Positions 51,462 through 59,721 of a DNA stretch of 64,000 nt are shown piece by piece. Position 1 is the stretch's first letter. Each line of letters begins with the position of its first letter. The notes beneath the pieces were generated by a model that was not told where the DNA came from, searched no databases, and worked only from the letters and a program-made list of their open reading frames with translations. Origin of the DNA: Arthrobacter sp. PGP41 (GTDB taxonomy: Bacteria > Actinomycetota > Actinomycetes > Actinomycetales > Micrococcaceae); NCBI RefSeq assembly GCF_002953935.1, contig NZ_CP026514.1, positions 1,922,001 to 1,986,000 on the forward strand, in the 5' to 3' direction. The position numbers were made by a program, and so were the translations under genes.

Positions 51462-51540
51462 TTTCGGGGTCGGCGCGGTAGCGCCCTGGTTGCGCGGAGG
51501 ACCTGCCCAGCGATCATGGGTCATATCAGAATGACAAGCA

Positions 51541-51947
51541 CCGGTTACAGCTTTTACTTGTTCATCGGGTTATCGGGATCAGGCAGCATGACTTCTGCGG
51601 TGGGATGAGCTACTCGGCCATAAGGAGTCGGTGCCGCGATTCACGGCGTAGGAGGGGAATCGGCGCCGGGCTCAGCCCCTGTCAACGGTGGGGCTTTGGG
51701 GTGGTTTGATTAGTCGGTGCTCGGTGAAGTTCCGTAATGAGCGGCCTTGAAAATCATGACCACGCGCTTGTTTGTCAACCTCGCTTGATGAGGACCTTAG
51801 TCTCAGACGCCTCGTGGTCTTTGTCCTGTTGGCGGTTTGTGTCTCCACTGCTTCCTTGGGCGCTTGGGCAACCCGGCGTCGATGCCCGGCGCGCCTTTTC
51901 TTCACCGCCGCGAGCGGAGGCTGAGCTCGAAATGCTGTCTAGTCGCC
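51541..51947. other. Gap without a supported gene
   Basis: No real gene is seen. A small hairpin (AGCCCC with GGGGCT, about 51674-51695) is the only structure noticed. The sequence may be the edge of a vanished mobile element, but nothing confirms this. Confidence 0.4.
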
Positions 51948-52200
51948 ATGACCACAGCCGTGAACGTCTCCATGTGCCCGGATTCCGATTGGGTTATCCG
52001 GGCTGCAGGGCAGACCGGAATTCCTGAACGCGCGCTGCGGGCGTATGTTGCCGCGGCAGCGACCGTGAATGCTACTGCCCCGACGTGTGGGATTGGTTGG
52101 AACACGGTGGCTGTCGTTGGTTTCGTCGAAACTGCGCGCGGGACGTACGGCGGCGGCAGCCTCACGGCGGAGGGGCAGGTGGGCCACCGCATTGTGGACC
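51948..52200 (+). pseudogene. Truncated lytic murein transglycosylase
   Basis: The frame reads MTTAVNVSMCPDSDWVIRAA, GIPERALRAYVAAAATVNA, CGIGWNTVAVVGFVETARGTYGG, which is the first third of an actinobacterial MltB-like transglycosylase. The likely catalytic glutamate in GFVETARGTYGG is kept. After about 52200 the frame runs on to 52391 in unrelated sequence and the GPMQFIP-type part is absent. No signal peptide precedes it. It is a decayed fragment. Confidence 0.6.
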
Positions 52201-52993
52201 CGGTGCTTGACAGGCTCCTTCCGCCGTTTATTCCGATCCACCCCCGCGGTGCGGGTTCTCAGGGCGAGGGGAGTTCCATAGACAGGACCAGCCGGCAGTC
52301 GGCCAGACTGGAGCGTCACATTCTTGGAACACCAAACGCTTGGTGTGGCGTGCGACCGGTCAGCTTGCAAACGGGGGAGCGGAGGGCATAGCGGTGACTC
52401 CAGGATAGTTGAGCAAAGAATTAACGCCCAGCCGGGCCTTGGCAGCCCGATGGAATTCGATGTGCCTTGACCTTGCGGGCAAACCCGCCCATAAGGGCCA
52501 GCCCGGGCGACGATCTGTTAGTTGGGATCTAAGTGCAGAAACGCCTTCTGGACTCTACTCTGACGGCATTTGAGCGAAAGCCTGACGTCAGACTGGCGCG
52601 TGGCCCAACCAAACTCATCGCAGAAGTGAAAACTGCTTCATCAACAAAAGCCCGCGACACGATCAGCAGCTGGCCTTATAGGCGGCCTGACATCTTGCGA
52701 TTTGTCTGCTCTCCCAGGCGTTGAAGGTCAAGTTCGACTGCGAGCCGGGACTCAATTCTGCCTTCACGAGTGCCGAAGCTTGTTCGTCGTCGGTTATTGG
52801 AAGAGCTGGCACCTGCAGGAACTGCAGTTCGACTCTGGTTGGAGGTTTTTTCGGCCAGTGGGTCATGAAATAGGGATGACAGATCCAGAGCAGCGCCGGG
52901 GCGATCAATCATGGCTGCCTCCTTTATTGGCCTTGTATCTCGGTGCCGCGGGCGCTAGCTGGCGGGAGACATGTCCGCAGTAGGCAAGCATTC
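52201..52993. other. Gap without a supported gene
   Basis: Only short frames without ribosome binding sites or family signs are seen. The first part may be scrambled remains of the transglycosylase. Confidence 0.45.
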
Positions 52994-54496
52994 TTAGCCG
53001 CCGTAGGGGTCTGCGATGCCGATGTATTGGGTGGTGGTGTACTCGGCGATGCCTTCTGATCCGCCTTCGCGGCCCAGGCCGGATTGTTTGACCCCGCCGA
53101 AGGGTGCTGCGGCGTTGGAGATGACGCCGGCGTTAAAGCCGACCATGCCGAACTCTATCTGCTCGGCCACCCGCAGCAGCTTGTTGAAATCCTTGCTGTA
53201 GAGGTAGGACGCGAGTCCGTACTCGGATGCGTTCGCCAGCCGGATGGCTTCTTCCTCGGTGCTGAAGGTAGTGACTGGGGCAACGGGGCCGAAGATTTCC
53301 TGGCCCAGGATCGCTGCGTTGTTGGGCACGTTGGCGAGGACGGTGGGCTGGTAGAAGTAGCCGGGCCCGTCCAACGGTGCGCCGCCGGTTACGGCTACTG
53401 CTCCGGCGTCGACGGCGGCACTGACCAGGGCGTGCACGTCGTCGCGTGCCCCGGCGTCGATGAGTGGGCCGACTTTGGTGGTGGGGTCGGTGCCGCGGCC
53501 GGTGGCAAGGGCGCCCATCGCTTTGGCGAACTTGGCGGTGAACTCGGCGGCTATGGTTTCGTGAACGAGGAAGCGGTTGGCGGCGGTGCAGGCTTCGCCC
53601 ATGTTCCGCATCTTCGCTGCCATCGCGCCTTCGACGGCGGCGTCGAGATCGGCGTCCTCGAATACGATGAACGGCGCGTTCCCGCCCAGCTCCATGGAAG
53701 TCCGGAGCACGTTTTGTGCGGCGTCGGCCATGAGTCGTTTGCCGACCGGGGTGGAGCCGGTGAAGCTCACCTTCCGGAGGCGGGAGTCCTTCAGCAGCGG
53801 GCCGGAGATCCCGGATGCGGAGGAGGAGGCGACGACGTTGAGGACGCCGGCGGGCAGGCCGGCGTCGAGCATGGTCTGGGCGAAGTACTGGGCGGTCAGC
53901 GGGGTGAGTTTGGCGGGTTTGAGGACCATGGTGCAGCCGGCGGCGATGGCGGGGGCGACTTTGCGGGTGGCCATCGCGAGGGGGAAGTTCCAGGGGGTGA
54001 TGAGCAGGCAGGGGCCGACTGGTTTGTGCTGGACGAGGATCTTGTTTTTGCCCTCGGGGGTGGTGAGGTAGCGCCCGTAGTCGCGGACGGTTTCTTCGGA
54101 GAACCAGCGCAGGAACTCGGCGCCGTAGGTGACTTCGCCGCGGGCTTCGGCCAGGGGCTTGCCCATTTCCAGGGTCATCAGCAACGCGAAGTCCTCGGCC
54201 CGTTCGGTCACGAGGTCGAAGGCCCGGCGGAGGGTTTCGGCACGGGTCCGGGGTGCGGTGCGGGCCCAGGACGCTTGGGCGGCGTCAGCGGCGTCAAGCG
54301 CGGCGATCGCATCCTCGCTCGTGGCTGAGGCGAGGGTGGCGAGGACCTGCCCGGTGGCGGGGTCGTGCACGTCGAACGTGCCGCCGTCGGACGCGTCCCG
54401 CCACTCCCCGTTGATGAGCAGGCCCGTGGGCACCGAGGCGAGCAGGGACGCCTCACGCGCCTGGGTGATGGCAGCGGAGATCTCGGAGACAGTCAT
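52994..54496 (-). CDS. gabD: Succinate-semialdehyde dehydrogenase, NAD(P)-dependent
   Basis: This 500-residue enzyme has PWNFPLAMATRKVAPA, the general-base E269 in MELGGNAPF and catalytic C303 in the segment MGEACTAANRFL, with EIFGPVAPV and PFGGVKQSGLGREGG later. This set is the usual signature of GabD. It turns succinate semialdehyde (or a related aldehyde) into the acid. The ribosome binding site is CCGAAGGA. The ThDP enzyme upstream (gap of 89 bases) could supply the aldehyde by decarboxylating a 2-oxoacid, so the two form a plausible pair. Confidence 0.85.
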   Translation of the reverse strand: MTVSEISAAITQAREASLLASVPTGLLINGEWRDASDGGTFDVHDPATGQVLATLASATSEDAIAALDAADAAQASWARTAPRTRAETLRRAFDLVTERAEDFALLMTLEMGKPLAEARGEVTYGAEFLRWFSEETVRDYGRYLTTPEGKNKILVQHKPVGPCLLITPWNFPLAMATRKVAPAIAAGCTMVLKPAKLTPLTAQYFAQTMLDAGLPAGVLNVVASSSASGISGPLLKDSRLRKVSFTGSTPVGKRLMADAAQNVLRTSMELGGNAPFIVFEDADLDAAVEGAMAAKMRNMGEACTAANRFLVHETIAAEFTAKFAKAMGALATGRGTDPTTKVGPLIDAGARDDVHALVSAAVDAGAVAVTGGAPLDGPGYFYQPTVLANVPNNAAILGQEIFGPVAPVTTFSTEEEAIRLANASEYGLASYLYSKDFNKLLRVAEQIEFGMVGFNAGVISNAAAPFGGVKQSGLGREGGSEGIAEYTTTQYIGIADPYGG

Positions 54497-54585
54497 GGAA
54501 AAATCCTTCGGAGGTGTCAGTTGCTTGCATGGCGTGCGGGTAAACCGCGGTGTTTAGGCGCTGGCGCTGCACTTGAGGGGTGCGC

Positions 54586-56271
54586 CTAGTAGGCTCTGAC
54601 CCTCTGCTCGACCACGAGGTGGACAAGTGCGAACACTTTGTCATGGTCGATTGCCTGAAGTGCAGCGTCTATAGCAGCGGGAATCTCGGAATCATGTTCG
54701 ACTTTTATGCCAAAACCTCCGAAGGCCTGGGCCATGAGCGCAAATTCAGGGTTTTTGAGCTGGGTGCCTGAGACCCGGTGCGGGTAGTGCTTTTCCTGGT
54801 GGCTGCGGATGGTTCCGTATTCTTGGTTGTCCATCACAATCACGAGCGGTGTTGCCCCATATTGGGCAGCTGTGGCAAGTTCTTGTCCATTCATGAGGAA
54901 CTCGCCGTCTCCAGCGATGGTGACGACCCGTCTGCCGGGGTATTCCAGGGAGGCTGCGATCGCGGAGGGAACGGAATACCCCATGGAGCCGTTCCGGGCG
55001 CTGATCATGGACGCGTAGCGCTGCGTGGGAAAGTAGCGGTGTGCCCAGTTGGTGTGCTCGCCCGCCCCTAACGTGATCATGGCGTCCCGAGGCAGCGTGG
55101 GCACAAGGTTCGCCATTAATGTATCCATCCGTGCCTGGCCGGAAGAGGGTGTGGCCGGGGGCAGCGCTGCGAAGGATTCCTGTTCAGCGCGCATTTTGGC
55201 CGTCCACTTCGTCCATTCGTCTCTGACGGGAAGGTTGATCTTGGCCAAGTCCCGGATGAAGACCTCCGGTTTGGCGACGATTTGGTAGGAAACTGGACCG
55301 GAACGGCCGCGGAGCGAGGGGTCGATGGTGACGAGGAAGTTCTTCTTGTTCCAATCCTGCCGACAGACGAAGCCGTCCGTTATAACGTCCCCGGGGACCG
55401 TGCCCACAAAAACCAGCAAGTCCGTTTCTTCGAGTAGGTCATATGTGGGGCGGGGCCGCCCGTAACCTATGGGCCCAACGTAGGACGGTGAGTCGAACGG
55501 GACCGTGCCCTCGGTGCGCCACTCAGCTGCCGCGGGAATGTGGTGCTTTTCCAGCCACCCTGTGAGGCGGTCGGCGCATTCCTGGGTCCAGTCGTTCCCG
55601 CCTGTGACGAAGAGCGGCTTTTTGGACGCTGCAAGGGCGTCAGACAGTGCAGCCGCGTCCGTTGTTGTCATCCCCCCAGCAGCTACCGGAATGGGAGGGT
55701 GCAGTTCGGAGGAGATCTGCTCACGGATGACGTCTTCGGGGAGACCGACCACCACTGGACCTGGCCGACCGCTCATGGCCGCGAAGATGGCTTCAGCGAC
55801 GATTTCAGAGGCACGTTCTGCGTGGTCAAGGACCATGACGCGCTTGGCGCCGCTATCGAACCACGCCTTGATGTCGAACTCTTGGAAGGCTTCGCGGTCT
55901 CGGTGTGCGAATGGGATTAGACCCACGAAAAGCACCATTGGGGTGGAATCCTGCCAAGACGTATGCAAGCCCACGTGTGCATTTGCTGCCCCCGGCCCAC
56001 GGGTAACCATAGCGATGCCCGGAAGTTGGTGCATCTTGCCGTCGGCTTCCGCCATGTAGCTTGCCCCGCCTTCGTGACGGCAAACAACCGTCTCGATTTC
56101 AGAGTCGTAAAGCCCATCGAGGACATCAAGGAAACTTTCGCCGGGCACCACATGGGCACGTTTGACTCCATGGGCGACCAGCGTGTCCACGATAACGTGC
56201 CCTGCCGATTTCAGGGTCGGCGCCTGTTCATGGGTTGTGAGCGCGGTTTGGTCCGCTGTGGTCTGCGTCAT
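54586..56271 (-). CDS. ThDP-dependent decarboxylase or carboligase
   Basis: This 561-residue protein has the three-domain plan of acetolactate synthase and benzoylformate decarboxylase relatives. The ThDP glutamate is E67 in CRHEGGASYMAEA, and the cofactor motif is AGDGEFLMNGQELATA, ending VMDNQEYGT. It is not similar to the IolD-like enzyme at 17602 beyond the fold. With the aldehyde dehydrogenase downstream, a 2-oxoacid decarboxylase role is as likely as acetolactate synthesis. It starts at ATG 56271 after AAGG. Confidence 0.8.
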   Translation of the reverse strand: MTQTTADQTALTTHEQAPTLKSAGHVIVDTLVAHGVKRAHVVPGESFLDVLDGLYDSEIETVVCRHEGGASYMAEADGKMHQLPGIAMVTRGPGAANAHVGLHTSWQDSTPMVLFVGLIPFAHRDREAFQEFDIKAWFDSGAKRVMVLDHAERASEIVAEAIFAAMSGRPGPVVVGLPEDVIREQISSELHPPIPVAAGGMTTTDAAALSDALAASKKPLFVTGGNDWTQECADRLTGWLEKHHIPAAAEWRTEGTVPFDSPSYVGPIGYGRPRPTYDLLEETDLLVFVGTVPGDVITDGFVCRQDWNKKNFLVTIDPSLRGRSGPVSYQIVAKPEVFIRDLAKINLPVRDEWTKWTAKMRAEQESFAALPPATPSSGQARMDTLMANLVPTLPRDAMITLGAGEHTNWAHRYFPTQRYASMISARNGSMGYSVPSAIAASLEYPGRRVVTIAGDGEFLMNGQELATAAQYGATPLVIVMDNQEYGTIRSHQEKHYPHRVSGTQLKNPEFALMAQAFGGFGIKVEHDSEIPAAIDAALQAIDHDKVFALVHLVVEQRVRAY

Positions 56272-56398
56272 TGCTAAGTGCCTTTTTGTGGTTGATTTCG
56301 GATGAAGGTGGCGTGGGACCCTCCGGAGTCATTCGGCGTGGGGGAGACGACTCTGTTCCGGAAGGCGGCGACAATACCAAGCGGTCGGTGCGCCGGTG

Positions 56399-57358
56399 TT
56401 ATCCCTGGAGATTTGCAGGTTGGTTAGGAAGTTTGTGGCCTTTTTTGCTCGAGGCTTCTGCCCACAACCGACCGGCCCGGTATGAGGAACGAACTAAGGG
56501 TCCGCTCATGACCCCTAGGAATCCGATTTCCTCTGCCTCTCTACGAAGGTCGACGAATTCCTCGGGTTTGACCCAGCGGGCAACAGGATGGTGCCTGGGG
56601 CTTGGGCGGAGGTACTGATTTATGGTGATCAGATCGCATCCCGCCTCATGCAGTTCCTGTAGCGTCTCGGATATCTCCTGACGCGTCTCGCCCATGCCGA
56701 GTATGAGGTTGGACTTTGTGACCATGTTGTTCTCTTGGCCTTGCCGGATGACATCCAGGGATCGCTCATAGCGGAAGGCGGGACGAATCGACTTGAAAAT
56801 CCGTGGGACTGTCTCCACGTTGTGAGCGAAAACTTCGGGGCGGGCGTCGATGACCTGTTGGATGAGCGGGCGGTGCCCGGTGAAGTCAGGAATGAGTATT
56901 TCCACACCGGTTCCCGGGTTTAGAGAATGGATCTGGCGGATGGTTTCGGCGTATAGCCAGGCTCCCTCGTCGGCCTGATCGTCCCGGGCGACTCCAGTGA
57001 CTGTGGCGTATTTTAGGCCCATGGTCCGCACGGACTCCGCGACTTTAACCGGTTCCGTCAGATCAAGCGGGTCCGGCTTTCCCGTATCGATTTGGCAGAA
57101 GTCGCAGCGTCTCGTGCATTGCGAGCCGCCGATCAGGAACGTTGCTTCTTTGTCTTCCCAGCACTCGAAAATGTTGGGGCACCCCGCCTCCTCGCAAACC
57201 GTGTGGAGGCCTTCCCGCTGCACCAGTTTCTTTAGTCCAACGAAACTCGGCCCGGTCTTGACCCTACTTCTCATCCACTCGGGTTTGCGTTCGAGAGGTG
57301 TAGCGGCGTTGCGCGCTTCCACGCGCAGCAAACGCCGGCCTTCTGGCACCACACTCAC
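56399..57358 (-). CDS. lipA: Lipoyl synthase
   Basis: This 319-residue radical SAM enzyme inserts two sulphurs into protein-bound octanoyl groups to make the lipoyl cofactor. The auxiliary cluster cysteines are C55, C60 and C66 ([12 protein letters not shown]), the radical SAM cysteines are C81, C85 and C88 (CTRRCDFC), and the conserved RSSY is near the end ([11 protein letters not shown]). The usual partner lipB is not beside it. Its position near an E2 and E1-beta pair is typical of acetoin dehydrogenase or other dedicated 2-oxoacid dehydrogenase clusters with their own lipoyl synthase. Confidence 0.95.
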   Translation of the reverse strand: MSVVPEGRRLLRVEARNAATPLERKPEWMRSRVKTGPSFVGLKKLVQREGLHTVCEEAGCPNIFECWEDKEATFLIGGSQCTRRCDFCQIDTGKPDPLDLTEPVKVAESVRTMGLKYATVTGVARDDQADEGAWLYAETIRQIHSLNPGTGVEILIPDFTGHRPLIQQVIDARPEVFAHNVETVPRIFKSIRPAFRYERSLDVIRQGQENNMVTKSNLILGMGETRQEISETLQELHEAGCDLITINQYLRPSPRHHPVARWVKPEEFVDLRREAEEIGFLGVMSGPLVRSSYRAGRLWAEASSKKGHKLPNQPANLQG

Positions 57359-57410
57359 GTTCGTACTCCTTATTGCTTCTTTGGTTTATGCCTGGCCGTC
57401 ATTGCGGCGA

Positions 57411-58307
57411 TCAAGTCGTGGGCTGAGGCATGCCTGCAGATACAGCTGCCGGAATCCTACGTTTCGGGAGGGCGTACGAGCGCAGTACGGCCGTCGAGGT
57501 CTCAGGCCATGAGCGGGCTGCCCAAGTATCAAAATCCACAGTCGAGAGTGCAGCGCAAGCCAGTCCTGCATCGCGGTCCACCCACAGGAAGCTGCCGCTG
57601 ACGCCGAAATGTCCGAAGGCTGTGGGCGAGTTATCCGGGCTGGTCCAGTGGGGAGACTTGGTCCCTCGGATTTCAGCTCCTGCACCCCAGTCATTGTCGG
57701 CATGGTGTCCAAAGCCTGGAAGGAAGCCGGACAAGCCAGGGAAGGCGAGGGATGAGAGCCTCTCTACAGAGCCAGGAAACAACATCGGCTGCAGCAGCTC
57801 CTGAGCCAGCAGCGCCACATCAGCAATTGTCCCTTCAGCGCCTTTGGACGGTGCGCCGCGCAGTGTGGTGTGCCGCATGCCCAAAGGCTCCAGTACTCGG
57901 TCCCACATTTCGTCCTTGAAATCTTTGCCGCTCGTGGCAGTAAGGTGCTCCGCGGCAATGTCGATCCCTGCATTGGAGTAGATTCTTCGGGATCCGGCGG
58001 GAGCTTTAACCCTGCCGTCTTCAAAGTTCACACCTGAGGCGTGTGCCAACAGATGCAGAACAGTGGAACCTTTAGGTCCGGCTGGATCAGTGAGCGCGAT
58101 GACACCGCTCTCTGCCGCGTCGAGCACGGTCAGAGCAGTTAGTAGCTTCGTGACAGACGCGAACCGATAAACTCGGCCGGAATCGTGACCACCGAGAATC
58201 CCATTCTCTCCGACTACGGCCAGAGAAGGATCTCCGGGCCAGTTTTGCAGTTGTTTCAGGACTGTGCCCGCCAGGGGAGGACAGTCATTGGCGTTTAGTG
58301 CGGTCAT
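57411..58307 (-). CDS. Serine hydrolase, beta-lactamase/D-Ala-D-Ala peptidase fold
   Basis: This 298-residue protein starts MTALNANDCPPLAG at 58307, behind GGAAAGG; the frame is open further up. The nucleophile motif SVTK is at 51-54 and the YSN motif at 110-112. A late HFGVSGSFLWVD probably serves as the HxG-type third motif. No signal peptide is seen, so it may act in the cytosol on esters or amides instead of the cell wall. It precedes lipA by about 50 bases in the same direction. Confidence 0.8.
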   Translation of the reverse strand: MTALNANDCPPLAGTVLKQLQNWPGDPSLAVVGENGILGGHDSGRVYRFASVTKLLTALTVLDAAESGVIALTDPAGPKGSTVLHLLAHASGVNFEDGRVKAPAGSRRIYSNAGIDIAAEHLTATSGKDFKDEMWDRVLEPLGMRHTTLRGAPSKGAEGTIADVALLAQELLQPMLFPGSVERLSSLAFPGLSGFLPGFGHHADNDWGAGAEIRGTKSPHWTSPDNSPTAFGHFGVSGSFLWVDRDAGLACAALSTVDFDTWAARSWPETSTAVLRSYALPKRRIPAAVSAGMPQPTT

Positions 58308-58413
58308 TGGGTACCTTTCCGATGTTGGCTGCGGATGTGAAATGGGTTGTGAGCAGGAAGCCCGCCAGGCCGCGCCCGCTGGATCTCGCATCCCTTACGC
58401 TGACGACTCGTCG

Positions 58414-58710
58414 TCAAGGTTTAGGGAACGGAAGGCCGCTACACGGCTTCCCTTGCAGCCGGACCGCTGTGATGCCGTCCACCTTGAGGAAGAACCTGCG
58501 TTCGCCGTCATCCTTTTGGATCAGCCAGAGCCCGCTGCCGTCCGGCATCACGTCATCAACCCAGCCAGATGCTATTCGTTGGCAATCCTGGATGAGAGCG
58601 ATCTGCGTTCCCCTTTGAATCCTTCCCCAATTCATGACGGATTGCTTTTCATGAAAGCTACCGCCGGACCGCCGTGTTGTTATCGGCGACATCGGCCTGT
58701 CGATATCCAT
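58414..58710 (-). CDS. Short protein of an unnamed beta-rich family, copy C
   Basis: This 98-residue protein starts at 58710 behind GAAGGAAGAAG; a later in-frame ATG (58635) would give only the core. The core NWGRIQRGTQIAL, SGWVDDVMPDGSGLWLIQ, ERRFFLKVDGITAVRL aligns with the proteins at 4846-5073 and 5668-5871, with shared W, G, V(D/E), LW and DG positions. It lies between ppsR and the serine hydrolase. The function is unknown; a small beta barrel is suggested by the pattern. Confidence 0.65.
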   Translation of the reverse strand: MDIDRPMSPITTRRSGGSFHEKQSVMNWGRIQRGTQIALIQDCQRIASGWVDDVMPDGSGLWLIQKDDGERRFFLKVDGITAVRLQGKPCSGLPFPKP

Positions 58711-58854
58711 GTCTTCTTCCTTCGGGAACGTCAGGTGGCTAGTGCCGCCTCTGTGATGCTGGGGCTTGAAAGGGGTAATGCATACGGAATGTGTTGCCTT
58801 GCTTTGCGCCCCAGTGGACCTTGGCCGCCGACAAGCGTGTGCAGGAGATTGCGA

Positions 58855-59673
58855 TCAATGATGAAGGTGCATTCGCTGGAGGATGGTGGCCGCAATTTCC
58901 TCCACCGACATGCTTGCTGAGTTGACGTAGGGGATATTCTTCGCAAGATACATTTCCTCCGCCTCGCGCACTTCGTATCGGCACTGCCGCAAGGAGGCAT
59001 ACTTTGATTCGCGGCGGCGTTCGCTGCGGATTTGGCTCAGGCGTACCGGGTCAGAAGTTAGCCCAAAGCACTTGCTGAGATGTGGAAGCAACAGGGGTGG
59101 AAGCATGCCCCTTTCGAAGTCTTCTTCTACGAGCGGGAAGTTGGCCGCGAGGAGGCCATGCTGCAGCGCGAGATACATGGTGGTAGGAGTTTTCCCGCAG
59201 CGGGACGGTGCGAGAAGAATTAATTCAGCGTGCTCCAGCGCGCGGATCGACTGACCGTCATCGTGCTCGAGAGCATATTCGACCGCAGCCATCCTGGATT
59301 GGTATCTAGCGACATTCCCAAGACCATGTGCTTGCCCGGGTTCACCGCTAGCGGGGCTGTTTAGGGTTGCTTCAAGTCCTCCGATGTGGGTCCCGAAGAA
59401 ATCGATAAGCAGCCCCCCGCTGCGGCTGAGGATTGCCCGTATTTCGCTGTTGACGGCTGTGGAGAAGATGATTGGGCGGGGCCCGGTGTCAGCCAGGCGG
59501 TCAATCATGGCAACCGCTTCAATTGCTTGTTCCTGTGAGGTGACGAAGGGAATGGTGTCCCTGTCAAATCGTTCCTGAGGGAATTGGGTGAGAAGCGTGT
59601 TGCCGAGGGTCTCCGCAGTGATCCCCGTACTGTCCGAGAGAAAGAACACTGGTCGTGCGAGTGGATGGTTCAC
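58855..59673 (-). CDS. ppsR: PEP synthase regulatory kinase/pyrophosphorylase
   Basis: This 272-residue DUF299 protein begins MNHPLARPVFFLSDSTGITAET. The start FFLSDSTGITAET and the nucleotide-binding APSRCGKTPTTMYLA (about 155-169) are the family marks. It switches PEP synthase off by ADP-dependent phosphorylation of an active-site threonine and on again by phosphate-dependent removal. It follows ppsA by 48 bases on the same strand, so enzyme and switch are made together. Confidence 0.9.
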   Translation of the reverse strand: MNHPLARPVFFLSDSTGITAETLGNTLLTQFPQERFDRDTIPFVTSQEQAIEAVAMIDRLADTGPRPIIFSTAVNSEIRAILSRSGGLLIDFFGTHIGGLEATLNSPASGEPGQAHGLGNVARYQSRMAAVEYALEHDDGQSIRALEHAELILLAPSRCGKTPTTMYLALQHGLLAANFPLVEEDFERGMLPPLLLPHLSKCFGLTSDPVRLSQIRSERRRESKYASLRQCRYEVREAEEMYLAKNIPYVNSASMSVEEIAATILQRMHLHH

Positions 59674-59721
59674 ATGGTTTCCTTGGGGAGGAGGAGCCCA
59701 ACTCAGCGGACGGGCAATCAG

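Noticed and set aside
51672..51720. Possible end of an insertion sequence
   Set aside because: Only a short hairpin is seen; there is no matching inverted end, target repeat or transposase remnant.
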